NCBI GenBank assembly: GCA_032622095.1
Contig: CP136066.1
Location: 148,891,559 to 148,955,558 of the forward strand
Direction: 5' to 3'
Length of the DNA stretch: 64,000 nt
DNA from: Siphonodentalium dalli
Taxonomy: Eukaryota > Mollusca > Scaphopoda > Gadilida > Siphonodentaliidae
A program made the position numbers and the translations under genes. The notes under the pieces are model-generated. The model saw nothing but the letters and a program-made list of their open reading frames with translations, had not been told where the DNA came from and made no database searches. Position 1 is the first letter of the stretch, and each line of letters starts with the position of its first letter. Shown in pieces: positions 47,061 through 55,477 of the stretch.

Positions 47061-47900
47061 GCCTAAGCACTATAGTTTGTATACATATATATACATATAT
47101 ACATATGCTCATTATAAAATTGCTAAGAAGAATAAAGAATAATAATAACTAGAGGTCAGATTCCATGGAATCAGATATACTTCCATGGTATCCCATCCCA
47201 TCCCATGTGAGTGTTATGCGTATATGTGTATTCCTCTTAATTCGAATTCATATTGGTGCTTAATGATCCGATGGTGGACTTGCATTGACATTTCTAAATA
47301 TTAAATATACTCCAAAGGTTTATGTCATGATGATTAATGACTGTCTAATGCATCATGGTCCTGACCAACTGAGTCACCATTCACCCAGCCAATTAGTTCA
47401 TTTGTATTCAGTAGGGATACATTTTATGGCTAATTATAACCGCTCCCCTGGATGCCCAAATCCTGTTCAACGGTCACGAAATTTGGTGTGTCTGATTGTA
47501 GAGTAATCGGCTTGTATATATATCAAAAGGGTGCAAATCATATTAATTTGTGAAATATATTTCACCCGTTAACAATGTTACCCGCTACCAGGATTAAACG
47601 GTCCACTCTAAAACTTATACAATCGTTCGAAAGTTGCACCTGGATACTTCTGACCACGTCAACAAATTATTGTCTCAAAGTTTTATTTTTTAAGTAATTT
47701 TCCACATTTGTTTGTGGTGGAATTTGCCAAGTCTGAACCCACCCGACGCAAGCTCTCCGCTGAGCATACCTCTTGGAGGCGTACATACAGTATACCGACG
47801 TACATGCTTCTGCATTAAACTAGATCTTTATTAGCACGTTTGGATTTGGGGCTACAATTAGGTTAGTGATAGACTACTTAAGTATAAATATATAAATTAT

Positions 47901-48350
47901 ACTAGCAGGGTGACCAGACTTCGTCCGTGCTGTTTTCCCTATTGACAATTTTGAATGTCAAGGTCAGGTCGGGGACTCGATTTGACCCGTGTAAAACATT
48001 CCCACGACAAAATTATCCCTAGGTATCAATTTCATCAAAATCCCGTCGAAAGGCGCGATTTGACCTTGAATTGACCATTTTAAAGGTCAAGGTCAGGTCG
48101 GGGACACAGTTTTACCGGTCCAAAACACTAGCCGGACAAACGTACCCATAGGTATCAAATTTCGTGGAAATCCATCCCTTTATACGATTTGACATTGAAT
48201 TGACCATTTTTAAAGTCATGACCAGGTCGGGGTCAAAAACACTCCCCGGACAAAAGTGTCCCTAGATATCAAGTTTCGTCGAAATCCGTCCGGCTGTTTT
48301 CCTGGCCATACCTAACAAACAGACAGAAGTCCCAAAATATGTAGTAGATA
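47901..48350 (+). mobile_element. Interspersed element, ACTAGCAGGGTGACCAGACT start
   Basis: Begins after TATAAATTAT with ACTAGCAGGGTGACCAGACT and ends AACAAACAGACAGAAGTCCC then AAAATATG. Inside, a unit with TTGAATTGACCATTTT and AAGGTCAAGGTCAGGTCGGG is present about three times (47,950, 48,065, 48,190). Same architecture as 31,564-32,690. Confidence 0.55.
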
Positions 48351-48721
48351 GCGTTGTCACGAGTAAACCGATCCATCTGAAAATTCGAAAATGGCACTTT
48401 AGATTTTCGGTGGAATTTACCAAAAGTCTCAACCCACCCCATCTTGCATTCTCCGTTGGGTAGGTTACTTTTAAAGTATAGCGGTCAAGATTTGGTGGGG
48501 GGTGGCTTGAATAGATTATCCAAATGTACCTGCTACGGCATTACCTTGCTCTTTAATTAGCCCGTTTGGATTCGGTGGGAAGAATAGGTGCATTTTCCCG
48601 TTCCCCGTCTAGCGGAAAGGGGTATAAATAGTCACGCATTTCAATCAGTTTGGATATAAAGTTTAAATATACACAGTTATATGCCTATATATTTAATACT
48701 AATATATTTTCTTATAAATTA

Positions 48722-48800
48722 ACAGCTCAGTGCGTAGCCGAGTGGTGAGAGCGTCAGACCTTTAGTTTGTGTTTTATTGCGACGTGAGTTCGAATCCCGT
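48722..48800 (+). repeat. tRNA-like segment (pseudo-tRNA or SINE head)
   Basis: TAGCCGAGTGGTGAGAGC looks like a tRNA D-arm/A box and GAGTTCGAATCCCG like a B box, with a T-rich tract after it that could stop RNA polymerase III. The acceptor stem does not pair and the T stem has mismatches, so it is not a working tRNA. Confidence 0.4.
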
Positions 48801-48996
48801 CAAATTATCTTCTTTTTTTTTTAACATGCTTTGGTGTATTTTAATAATCAAATACGAATAATACCAAACTAAAGATAATGTAAAGATGCTTTTTATATTC
48901 GATAAATAACTAGAATATAAACGTCGATGTGTTATTGAATCGGATATAAAACAATAAACATGTGGGTCGGTTTTCGCATATATAACATGAAGCGCG

Positions 48997-49733
48997 TGTG
49001 CCAAGACAACCCCAGGGACATAACTTTCAACCTGGGAAGAAGATAGGAAATCTCTAAGTCAGAGGGGCGCTCGATTACCACACATATCAGCGCCGCTGTT
49101 GACCACATCTAGATCACAAAGTACTGAGCACCAAATCGAATTAGCGAGCGTCCATGCAATAATCTTCCCCGACACATACATAGGCGAATGATTTGTGGAG
49201 TAACAGAACGGTCTTGAGGATTAAGCAAGGCCAGATGTATCGCCTAGAAAAGCTACTGAAACCAGGAGAGTTAATAGGACCCATGGGGAGATGACGATAA
49301 CTCAATTATCCTAAGTAAGTCTGGAACCGACGCGCCGTGAAAATACACATGGCCGTCATTAGCGGCCACTGGGTATTTTAGTAAGAAGCAAACCGACATC
49401 CACAGACAGTTCTAACCAGCTACCCTATAGTAACAACGAATTCTCGGACGCGTGGAAGAGCAGTGTGGAGCAATGGACGAGAATACAAGGTAAACATTAT
49501 GTGCCGACGGAGGAAGAAGAGCAGACGACAGGAAGACGAACTCGACCGGAACTCAACCGAGTAGAAGACAAGCAGACACACCCAACCTATGAAGACGGAA
49601 GAAGACCCGAAACCAAGCAGACGACAAGAAGAGAAACCCAGATGCCGATGATTGAACATTATTGACTTTGTTATATATAAATAATCAAACAGTTCTGATA
49701 GCCTTAAGAGTTATATGTACCCGTATTGGCACA
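48997..49733 (+). repeat. 5' LTR
   Basis: Starts TGTGCCAAGACAACCCCAGG and ends CCGTATTGGCACA. It appears identical to the 3' LTR over all 737 bases by eye. A TATATATAAAT box (49,672-49,682) lies only about 55 bases before the end, so U3 takes most of the LTR and R-U5 is very short. Frames on both strands inside it (49,420-49,665) are repeated in the 3' LTR; I do not treat them as genes. Confidence 0.95.
49672..49682 (+). promoter_or_regulatory. LTR TATA box
   Basis: TATATATAAAT, the only good TATA element in the LTR; transcription would start about 25-30 bases further on, near 49,705. Confidence 0.6.
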
Positions 49734-49743
49734 TATCTCTTAA

Positions 49744-49762
49744 CTGGTGCCTTCGAGCCAGG
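49744..49762 (+). other. Probable primer-binding site
   Basis: TGGTGCCTTCGAGCCAGGA starts 11 bases after the LTR. The leading TGG pairs with the CCA end of a tRNA and TGGTGCC with GGCACCA; the tRNA was not identified. The spacing is longer than the usual 0-5 bases, so this is tentative. Confidence 0.4.
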
Positions 49763-49844
49763 ATCTGAACGCTAATCGCAGACACAACGTGAAACCAGAG
49801 GAGGAACAGTGTGAACAGAAACAGTGTGGGAAAATTCGCAAAAC

Positions 49845-49850
49845 GTGAGT
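49845..49850 (+). promoter_or_regulatory. Splice donor in the leader
   Basis: GTGAGT directly after AAAAC, 20 bases upstream of the gag start codon. This is a strong donor placed as in retroviruses, where it allows a spliced RNA to skip gag-pol. Confidence 0.55.
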
Positions 49851-49869
49851 CTAATTGTTTGTTATCATA

Positions 49870-50958
49870 ATGGCTACCCAACAACAACAATCAGCTGGTG
49901 TTCTCGCCCCATTGACAGAGTCTATCAATTCTCAAATTGCTGCAATGGCCATGACTACGGTGACACAGGTAGTGACGTCATTTGACGGGGACCCCACGAA
50001 ATACCACGGGTGGGTCAAGTCGATAGAAAAATGCGCGATCCTAACCGGCGCTAACGAAGCAAAGAAGCCCTATATGGCATTCCAGAGCGCGACGGGCCCC
50101 GTATCAGATTTTTTACAAAGATATTTGGCCACGAATCCTAACGCCACGTGGCAAGACACAAAAACTGAATTATCTAGTCGATTTGCCGAGATAAATAACA
50201 TTCAATTCGCCTTTTCGATGCTAAGAAAAATCAAGCAAAAACAAAACGAAAATTTACATGTGCTTGCCGAACGAATTTTGGAGATCGCGACGGTGGCATA
50301 CCGAGAGCAAACCGGCGGGATCAACGCGGTTGAAGGCCAACTCGTAGGGTTTTATATTGACGCTTTAAGAAGCGACAGTTTGAAAATGAAGTTGATCAGG
50401 GATGCGCCGAAGACACTAAAATTGGCAGCCGACATCGCCATGCGGGAAATGGGGATCCGACGGGTATTCAACCTACGAACGGGCCGCGAAAATTACAACG
50501 AAAACGAACCGGAAGCAATGGAAATCGATAGTTTCAGAAACAAACGCGCGAGAACAACCTGCGATATATGCGCACGCGATGACCACACGACCCGTGAACA
50601 CCGATCACGCCCGAGACAGGTGCATGTCGAAGCGGTGATTAAACCACGAACAGTCGAATGTTGGACGTGTCAAGGCGACCATTTCGCTCGCGACTGCCCC
50701 TTTAAGACCGAAAACCGAAGGCACGTATCTTGCTGGGGTTGCAACGGTAATCACTTGGCTAGAAATTGCCCCTCTAAATCCGGAGATTCGAAGCAAAAGC
50801 AATGGAACACGCCAGTAACGCCACCTAGGGGAATCCGCCGAGATCAGCCGAACCGATCACGTGACCTATCCCATGATACACCTCGTCACAGCCGGAGATA
50901 TCCGACATTAAACGAACCACCGCGACTAATGACCCCGCCCACATACGCAAAAAACTAA
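49870..50958 (+). CDS. gag: Gag polyprotein
   Basis: A 362-residue structural protein that would form the particle and bind the element's RNA. ATG at 49,870 is chosen over the upstream non-ATG frame extension because it has A at -3 and G at +4. Residues about 45-200 have the helical capsid-like look of gypsy Gag (FDGDPTKYHGWVKSIEKCA; LKMKLIRDAPKTLKLAADIA). Three zinc-binding knuckles follow: a CCHH variant at residue 231 (CDICARDDH), then CWTCQGDHFARDC at 264 and CWGCNGNHLARNC at 288, both C-x2-C-x3-H-x4-C, as in several metazoan gypsy groups. The tail is rich in Arg and Pro. There are no stops or shifts. The frame ends at TAA 50,956-50,958, immediately after the frameshift heptamer. Confidence 0.92.
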   Translation: MATQQQQSAGVLAPLTESINSQIAAMAMTTVTQVVTSFDGDPTKYHGWVKSIEKCAILTGANEAKKPYMAFQSATGPVSDFLQRYLATNPNATWQDTKTELSSRFAEINNIQFAFSMLRKIKQKQNENLHVLAERILEIATVAYREQTGGINAVEGQLVGFYIDALRSDSLKMKLIRDAPKTLKLAADIAMREMGIRRVFNLRTGRENYNENEPEAMEIDSFRNKRARTTCDICARDDHTTREHRSRPRQVHVEAVIKPRTVECWTCQGDHFARDCPFKTENRRHVSCWGCNGNHLARNCPSKSGDSKQKQWNTPVTPPRGIRRDQPNRSRDLSHDTPRHSRRYPTLNEPPRLMTPPTYAKN

Positions 50959-50990
50959 GGAATCCTCTCATTGAGGCCACATGTGAGAGG
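50949..50990 (+). promoter_or_regulatory. -1 programmed ribosomal frameshift signal (gag to pro)
   Basis: The heptamer A AAA AAC (50,949-50,955, in gag codon phase) is followed at once by the gag stop TAA. After an 8-base spacer, CCTCTCA (50,964-50,970) and TGAGAGG (50,984-50,990) form a perfect 7-bp stem with a 13-base loop. Slipping back one base joins gag exactly to the open protease frame (CTA AGG AAT ...), which is open through this overlap. Heptamer type, phase, spacing and stem all fit known -1 sites. Confidence 0.85.
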
Positions 50991-52541
50991 AAATTTAGTA
51001 TCAACATTGTGGGGAACCCCAGCTCGTGTTTAGTCAGAATAGGTAAAAATAAATATCGCTCATTAGTGGATAGTGGAGCGGAAGTATCATTGATTCACAA
51101 ACGCGTCTATGACGCATTACAGTTCCGACCAAAACTAACTAGTGAACACATCAACCTTAGCTCCGTGAATGGGAAGTCACTGGGCGTACTTGGTAGCGTG
51201 GAACTGACCTTCAGAATGGCGAAACTAAAATTAACCCATAAATTTTATGTGGCGAATGATATGACCCGGAATATGATCTTGGGGAGGGATTGGTTGACCT
51301 CTCGGGGGGTCAGACTATATTATGATCTGGGATGCCTCAAGGTCAGTGACGTGTACGTCCCCTTGGAATCGGACGCGCACATAGCTTCCCTGCTGAGATT
51401 GACCAGCAAGGTTAGCTTAAAGCCCCAAACATCAACTTTATGTATGGGAAAATCAAAAAACTTAGCTTCTCTTCACAAGTCGACATTAGTAGAGGTGGCC
51501 CAAATCGAGAAAGGTTACCTAGCATCAAAACCCGGTTTGGAGGTAAGGAAGTCGATTTCGGAACTAGGTAAAAGACATCAAGTCCCATTGCTACTTGTGA
51601 ACAACACTAATAAAACCGTTTATCTACGGCGCGGCAGTGTAGTTGGAAAATCAGTCACGTATGGACGAAGACGCAATCGTGCTGGGAAAGGTTATTATCA
51701 AATAACATTACAGCAAGAGCCTAAATCCTTTATGATGGTACACAAACACGTGAAACAGGCGAAACGCCAACAAGCAGCGAAATTTAACAAAAAGGCCACA
51801 GACACCAAATTCGAGATTGGCGAGGCCGTCTATGTGAAGAATCACTTACGAAAAAGCAAACTTGAAAGCAAATGGAAACCCTACTTCCGCATAACCAAGC
51901 AAATAACGCCCGTTACTTTCGAGTTAAGGAATCAATTAACTGGGAAAGTCACACAATCCCACGCTGAACACATGCGCAAGGCCAACCTTGAATGGGAAAT
52001 CCCCAAAATTGACAACAACAAGCGTGCTCAAACGTATGTTGTTCCCCCCGAAGACGAAGATAGCGACGTTCCTGCCCCTAACCCTGTGGGTGGGTCTTCT
52101 GGCGATGAAACAGAACCATTACCAGATGATGTAATCGCTCGATATCGGAGACAATGTTCGGACTCCGATGACGAAGATGTCCCTTTAAGCGAGCTTAAGA
52201 TGCGCTTACAGCGTAGAAAGACGCGACTCGCGCGCTCAGAGCCGCTACAAAACCCTGACTCGTCCATGGACGAGAGACCAGAGCCGAGTGCCAAGGCACG
52301 ACGCGCTCCAGCGCCTCGTCGACAAGGGCGCAAAGTAACAAAGATGTTTACGAGTGATGACAGCTCAGAGGATGAGTTAATGGAAGTGGCCGCCATTGAA
52401 CAAACCCCTCGTGAAGGTAGGCCCGTACCGGCCCCTCGCAAGTGTAAGCAGCTCATGAATGGAGCGAGCATCAACTTAATAGGCAAACCGTCGCTTCAAG
52501 CCCTGCTATCAGCGATAATAATAGAGTGCTCGAAACAGTGA
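50955..52541 (+). CDS. pro-int: Protease fused to integrase C-terminal domain (reverse transcriptase, RNase H, integrase core missing)
   Basis: Entered by -1 frameshift, not by its own ATG; the frame has a GTG at 51,009 but is open back through the gag overlap. FSINIVGNPSSCLVRIGKN leads into an aspartic protease: LVDSGAEVSLI (DSGA at 51,069-51,080) and ILGRDWL near 51,276. The usual spacer before reverse transcriptase follows, ending VPLLLVNNTNKTVYLRRGS, VVGK (about 51,650). There the sequence jumps to YGRRRNRAGKGYYQITLQQ and VGD-like EIGEAVYVKNHLRKSKL, then KWKPYFRI and SQSHAEHMRKANLEWE-like tail: the integrase C-terminal (GPY/F-type) domain. No reverse transcriptase, RNase H, HHCC or DDE residues occur. 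A Ser/Asp/Glu- and Arg-rich tail of about 160 residues ends at TGA 52,539-52,541. The reading frame is kept across the deletion. Confidence 0.88.
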   Translation, partial: LRNPLIEATCERKFSINIVGNPSSCLVRIGKNKYRSLVDSGAEVSLIHKRVYDALQFRPKLTSEHINLSSVNGKSLGVLGSVELTFRMAKLKLTHKFYVANDMTRNMILGRDWLTSRGVRLYYDLGCLKVSDVYVPLESDAHIASLLRLTSKVSLKPQTSTLCMGKSKNLASLHKSTLVEVAQIEKGYLASKPGLEVRKSISELGKRHQVPLLLVNNTNKTVYLRRGSVVGKSVTYGRRRNRAGKGYYQITLQQEPKSFMMVHKHVKQAKRQQAAKFNKKATDTKFEIGEAVYVKNHLRKSKLESKWKPYFRITKQITPVTFELRNQLTGKVTQSHAEHMRKANLEWEIPKIDNNKRAQTYVVPPEDEDSDVPAPNPVGGSSGDETEPLPDDVIARYRRQCSDSDDEDVPLSELKMRLQRRKTRLARSEPLQNPDSSMDERPEPSAKARRAPAPRRQGRKVTKMFTSDDSSEDELMEVAAIEQTPREGRPVPAPRKCKQLMNGASINLIGKPSLQALLSAIIIECSKQ

Positions 52542-52901
52542 CCTGGGGTCCATTACAGAAGAAATGCGACCCTACCCTTAACTGGCTTATTGGCAAACCT
52601 AACCTGGCTTCGTAAATGTTGAAAATAGTTAGCCCAACGCCCCAGACCGAATCGCGAATAAATAGTCATGTTCGGATCAATGACAGGTCGCGCGCCCCAT
52701 GAAACCCGGCACGCGCGCATGGCGATTTAATAAATAAAGCTTTGAACTTTGCAATCGCGCACCGAGAGATAACGAGCACCACGGCGACGTGCACACCGCC
52801 ACCCTTAGGGTTACTACGTTTGAGCGCACCCCGCTCAAATAAACACGATCGAAAATATGCTCATGACTGACTTAGTGAACGAAAAAGTATTACCCCAATG
52901 A
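52542..52901 (+). other. Spacer between pro-int and the 3' frames
   Basis: No frame of note. It contains an AATAAATAAAGC stretch (52,728-52,740) that looks like a polyadenylation signal, and GC-rich CGCGCGC patches. A possible splice acceptor CTGACTTAG lies at 52,867-52,875, upstream of the next frame. Confidence 0.5.
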
Positions 52902-53192
52902 ATGGTAGAGATGGCCAGGGTGGTATTTTGCCCTAGTAACGTAGTTACAGTAGTAATTTTCATTATCTTGACCCACCGATTCCGGTGGAAATTTGTTAAA
53001 CGACATTTACCAAGGTTAGCCATTATGTATAATAAGCAGTTAGACCAGCGACCTGAGGATATCCTGAATGCCGTGTTCAAAGAACCCATCGACGAAGCAA
53101 TGGAGACGGATGCACCAAAGCCGTCTGCGCTATTCCGGGACAACACTCAGGAACGCCTACATGTATATCCAATTATAGCCGTCAGAGGCTGA
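52902..53192 (+). CDS. Small membrane-protein frame, possible envelope-tail remnant
   Basis: A 96-residue frame. After a short N-terminus (MVEMARVVFCPSN) comes a hydrophobic run VVTVVIFIIL, then a basic stretch (RFRWKFVKRHLPR) and an acidic tail. One membrane segment followed by basic residues is how the end of a retroviral-type envelope protein looks, but the ectodomain is absent and no family can be named. The stop TGA lies directly before the ATG, so it would need its own spliced RNA. It could also be a chance frame. Confidence 0.35.
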   Translation: MVEMARVVFCPSNVVTVVIFIILTHRFRWKFVKRHLPRLAIMYNKQLDQRPEDILNAVFKEPIDEAMETDAPKPSALFRDNTQERLHVYPIIAVRG

Positions 53193-53650
53193 CCACATCT
53201 GTGGCGGATTTGGATTAGTATTAATTATGTATCGTATATTAATGTATTCCGAATTTCCTTCGTAATTATTGTTGCGCGGATATCAGAATCATTTGCATGT
53301 ATATAGACATTTATGCATTTCATATATTTCAAATATTAATTGTTGCATAACGATGTCCAGGGTATTATAGTTGTATAATCATCAGAATGATTATAGCAAG
53401 CGTTGAATAGGGACTATAAATCCCGACATTCGGTCATAAGTTTTGATGATTGAAATCAATCACCCCGACTTATCTTGTGTTTAACTGTTCGTCAACCAAT
53501 CCATCTATATAATTAGTTGTAAATTCCATTTTCGTATTGGGCCGATCTGACGACCCTCAAGCGATACCGATAAATTGGAAAAGTAACCATTGAGTATACT
53601 GACTGTGTCATTTGTTCTCAAACCTCACACAAATATCCGTTTGAGTATTA

Positions 53651-53653
53651 CAG
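53651..53653 (+). promoter_or_regulatory. Candidate splice acceptor for the 3' accessory frame
   Basis: TTGAGTATTACAG followed by GCTGACC and an ATG in excellent context (ACCATGG). Together with the leader donor at 49,845 it would make a short spliced RNA whose first ATG is at 53,661 (exact splice 49,844 to 53,654). Confidence 0.45.
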
Positions 53654-53660
53654 GCTGACC

Positions 53661-53936
53661 ATGGCGGTGGAACAAGGGTCGACCAGTTGTCAGAACCTAC
53701 CCCCATACTCGGACATTGAGGACGAAAATACCTCGACATCCGATGATGACGATATGACACCCAATTCAGATGCACGACCATCCACCAGCAGGCGGCCGCA
53801 TGAAAGCTACCTCGACATGATGCCGCGCATGCAGTCACCCACATCCTACAACCAGCCATGGGTACAGCCTTACAACGAGCATAGACGATATTACGCAGTC
53901 ACCTCCCCCGCCTTACAGCCCGCCCAGAGAATCTGA
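53661..53936 (+). CDS. Accessory frame A: acidic Ser/Thr-rich protein
   Basis: 91 codons with strong start context. Residues 13-35 are acidic (LPPYSDIEDENTSTSDDDD), followed by a Ser/Arg/Pro segment and an aromatic, Gln-rich end. No known domain. It overlaps a second frame in +1 from 53,821 (see next entry). The two may be joined by splicing or frameshift, or may be separate products. Confidence is moderate because composition and start context look real but the family is unknown. Confidence 0.45.
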   Translation: MAVEQGSTSCQNLPPYSDIEDENTSTSDDDDMTPNSDARPSTSRRPHESYLDMMPRMQSPTSYNQPWVQPYNEHRRYYAVTSPALQPAQRI

Positions 53937-54177
53937 AGATGCACTCATCGACATCGACCCCGATTGGTACTACTTCACGGACGAACACCGACAGCCGATC
54001 CAGACTCGCCAGCGAACCTACGCTAGAGCACGACAGCAGCCGTACCAACGACACCGACGGACATACGAACAACAGAGGCCTCTCATTCACCGATGCCGCT
54101 GTTGCGAACTACTCCGACGAATCATCAACCTGCTACGCAGCAACGTATTGGACTTGCGATTTCAAGATCAACTTTAA
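53821..54177 (+). CDS. Accessory frame B: PPPY-bearing, arginine-rich protein
   Basis: Open after a TGA at 53,818 with no ATG near its start, so it would be reached by splicing (CAG acceptors at 53,830-53,832 and 53,865-53,867) or frameshift. It reads DDITQSPPPPYSPPRESED, containing a PPPY motif (53,905-53,916) of the type that recruits Nedd4-family ligases to bud particles. It continues with DPDWYYFTDEHRQ, then an Arg/Gln/Tyr block RQRTYARARQQPYQRHRR, a Cys cluster CRCCELL and a hydrophobic-basic end, stop at 54,175. A third frame (53,939-54,190) is also open here but has a bland Ser/Thr composition and I regard it as a shadow. Confidence 0.4.
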   Translation, partial: CRACSHPHPTTSHGYSLTTSIDDITQSPPPPYSPPRESEDALIDIDPDWYYFTDEHRQPIQTRQRTYARARQQPYQRHRRTYEQQRPLIHRCRCCELLRRIINLLRSNVLDLRFQDQL

Positions 54178-54180
54178 ATC

Positions 54181-54198
54181 GAAAAAGTGAAGGAGCAA
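54181..54198 (+). other. Polypurine tract
   Basis: GAAAAAGTGAAGGAGCAA lies directly before the 3' LTR, where plus-strand DNA synthesis of an LTR element would be primed. Confidence 0.7.
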
Positions 54199-54935
54199 TG
54201 TGCCAAGACAACCCCAGGGACATAACTTTCAACCTGGGAAGAAGATAGGAAATCTCTAAGTCAGAGGGGCGCTCGATTACCACACATATCAGCGCCGCTG
54301 TTGACCACATCTAGATCACAAAGTACTGAGCACCAAATCGAATTAGCGAGCGTCCATGCAATAATCTTCCCCGACACATACATAGGCGAATGATTTGTGG
54401 AGTAACAGAACGGTCTTGAGGATTAAGCAAGGCCAGATGTATCGCCTAGAAAAGCTACTGAAACCAGGAGAGTTAATAGGACCCATGGGGAGATGACGAT
54501 AACTCAATTATCCTAAGTAAGTCTGGAACCGACGCGCCGTGAAAATACACATGGCCGTCATTAGCGGCCACTGGGTATTTTAGTAAGAAGCAAACCGACA
54601 TCCACAGACAGTTCTAACCAGCTACCCTATAGTAACAACGAATTCTCGGACGCGTGGAAGAGCAGTGTGGAGCAATGGACGAGAATACAAGGTAAACATT
54701 ATGTGCCGACGGAGGAAGAAGAGCAGACGACAGGAAGACGAACTCGACCGGAACTCAACCGAGTAGAAGACAAGCAGACACACCCAACCTATGAAGACGG
54801 AAGAAGACCCGAAACCAAGCAGACGACAAGAAGAGAAACCCAGATGCCGATGATTGAACATTATTGACTTTGTTATATATAAATAATCAAACAGTTCTGA
54901 TAGCCTTAAGAGTTATATGTACCCGTATTGGCACA
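54199..54935 (+). repeat. 3' LTR
   Basis: TGTGCCAAGACA ... GTATTGGCACA, 737 bp, offset exactly 5,202 bases from the 5' LTR and, as far as line-by-line reading shows, identical to it. Followed by CGCG, the second target-site copy. Confidence 0.95.
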
Positions 54936-55144
54936 CGCGCTTAATGAACGTTCGGTCCGAAGAATATGATGAGTGATTAACAACAACACACAAAGAGTTT
55001 GAACGTAATCGAACAGAAAAAAGCGTTCTCTATAAGTAGATTCCTTTATGGTAGGAATAATGAGCGGTTGTTTCACGTTTGCTTTTTGACAAGACTTAAA
55101 TGACGGTGAACGAAACTATCAGTGGTGTTTTATTTTGCGAAAGT

Positions 55145-55152
55145 ATAAAAGG
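55145..55152 (+). promoter_or_regulatory. TATA box TATAAAAG
   Basis: A consensus TATAAAAG, with a TCAG-type initiator (ATTCAGCAGACA) about 25-30 bases on. It lies 210 bases downstream of the LTR element's right end. Confidence 0.5.
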
Positions 55153-55252
55153 AGTCATTTCCAATTCAGCAGACATATACTAACGGAAAGAATTGAATGT
55201 CTATCAGCAGTATACTACGGTTTATAACAATATACAAATTGTTCTTACGAAA

Positions 55253-55477
55253 ATGATGATGTTTGCATGTTTCTATGTGTTTATCGTTGTTATCGCAAAT
55301 GGAATAATTGGCTATACGTCGTCATTACGTTAGTAGAAATATACACCGTATAACGAAGGTTTGTTTGATCAAATTAATGTAATGTTTGTATTTTGTTTGG
55401 TTGTATATGATATGCAATGCGTTGAAGATGCGAAAGAAAATACAAAAGTGGAATGCACGCACGCAGATAGCTCATGA
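55253..55477 (+). CDS. Candidate small secreted peptide, interrupted by two in-frame TAG
   Basis: About 80 bases after the expected start of a TATA-driven transcript, three Met codons open MMMFACFYVFIVVIANGIIG, which looks like a complete signal peptide, then YTSSLR and TAG TAG (55,331-55,336). The same frame goes on in protein-like composition to a second ATG (55,382) and ends MQCVEDAKENTKVECTHADS plus a final S, with two Cys, TGA at 55,475-55,477. GTTAGT at 55,329 could be a splice donor removing the two stops, but I see no matching acceptor nearby. So: first exon of a secreted peptide, a recently broken gene, or coincidence. No family recognised. The adjacent retrotransposon insertion lies in its presumed upstream region. 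Confidence 0.35.

Larger units (their letters stand above)
48993..54939 (+). mobile_element. LTR retrotransposon, Ty3/gypsy-like, reverse transcriptase deleted
   Basis: The element is 48,997-54,935 (5,939 bp) between two CGCG target copies (48,993-48,996 and 54,936-54,939). Each LTR is 737 bp and has perfect 8-base inverted ends TGTGCCAA / TTGGCACA. Order: LTR, leader with splice donor, gag, -1 frameshift signal, protease fused to integrase C-terminus, two small 3' frames, polypurine tract, LTR. Protease type (DSGA, ILGRDWL), knuckles and the KWKPYF-type integrase tail place it with Ty3/gypsy elements; without reverse transcriptase a clade cannot be named. I estimate that 2-2.5 kb of pol is missing compared with a complete family member. 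Confidence 0.93.

Noticed and set aside
48722-48800. Functional tRNA gene
   Set aside because: A-box and B-box words are present but the acceptor stem does not pair and the T stem is mismatched.
49420-49665. Frames on both strands of the LTR (66 and 79 codons)
   Set aside because: Lie in U3 and are duplicated only because the LTR is; no known domain and antisense to each other.
53939-54190. Third open frame in the accessory region of the LTR element
   Set aside because: Ser/Thr-rich shadow of the PPPY-bearing frame; starts at an internal ATG without splice support.
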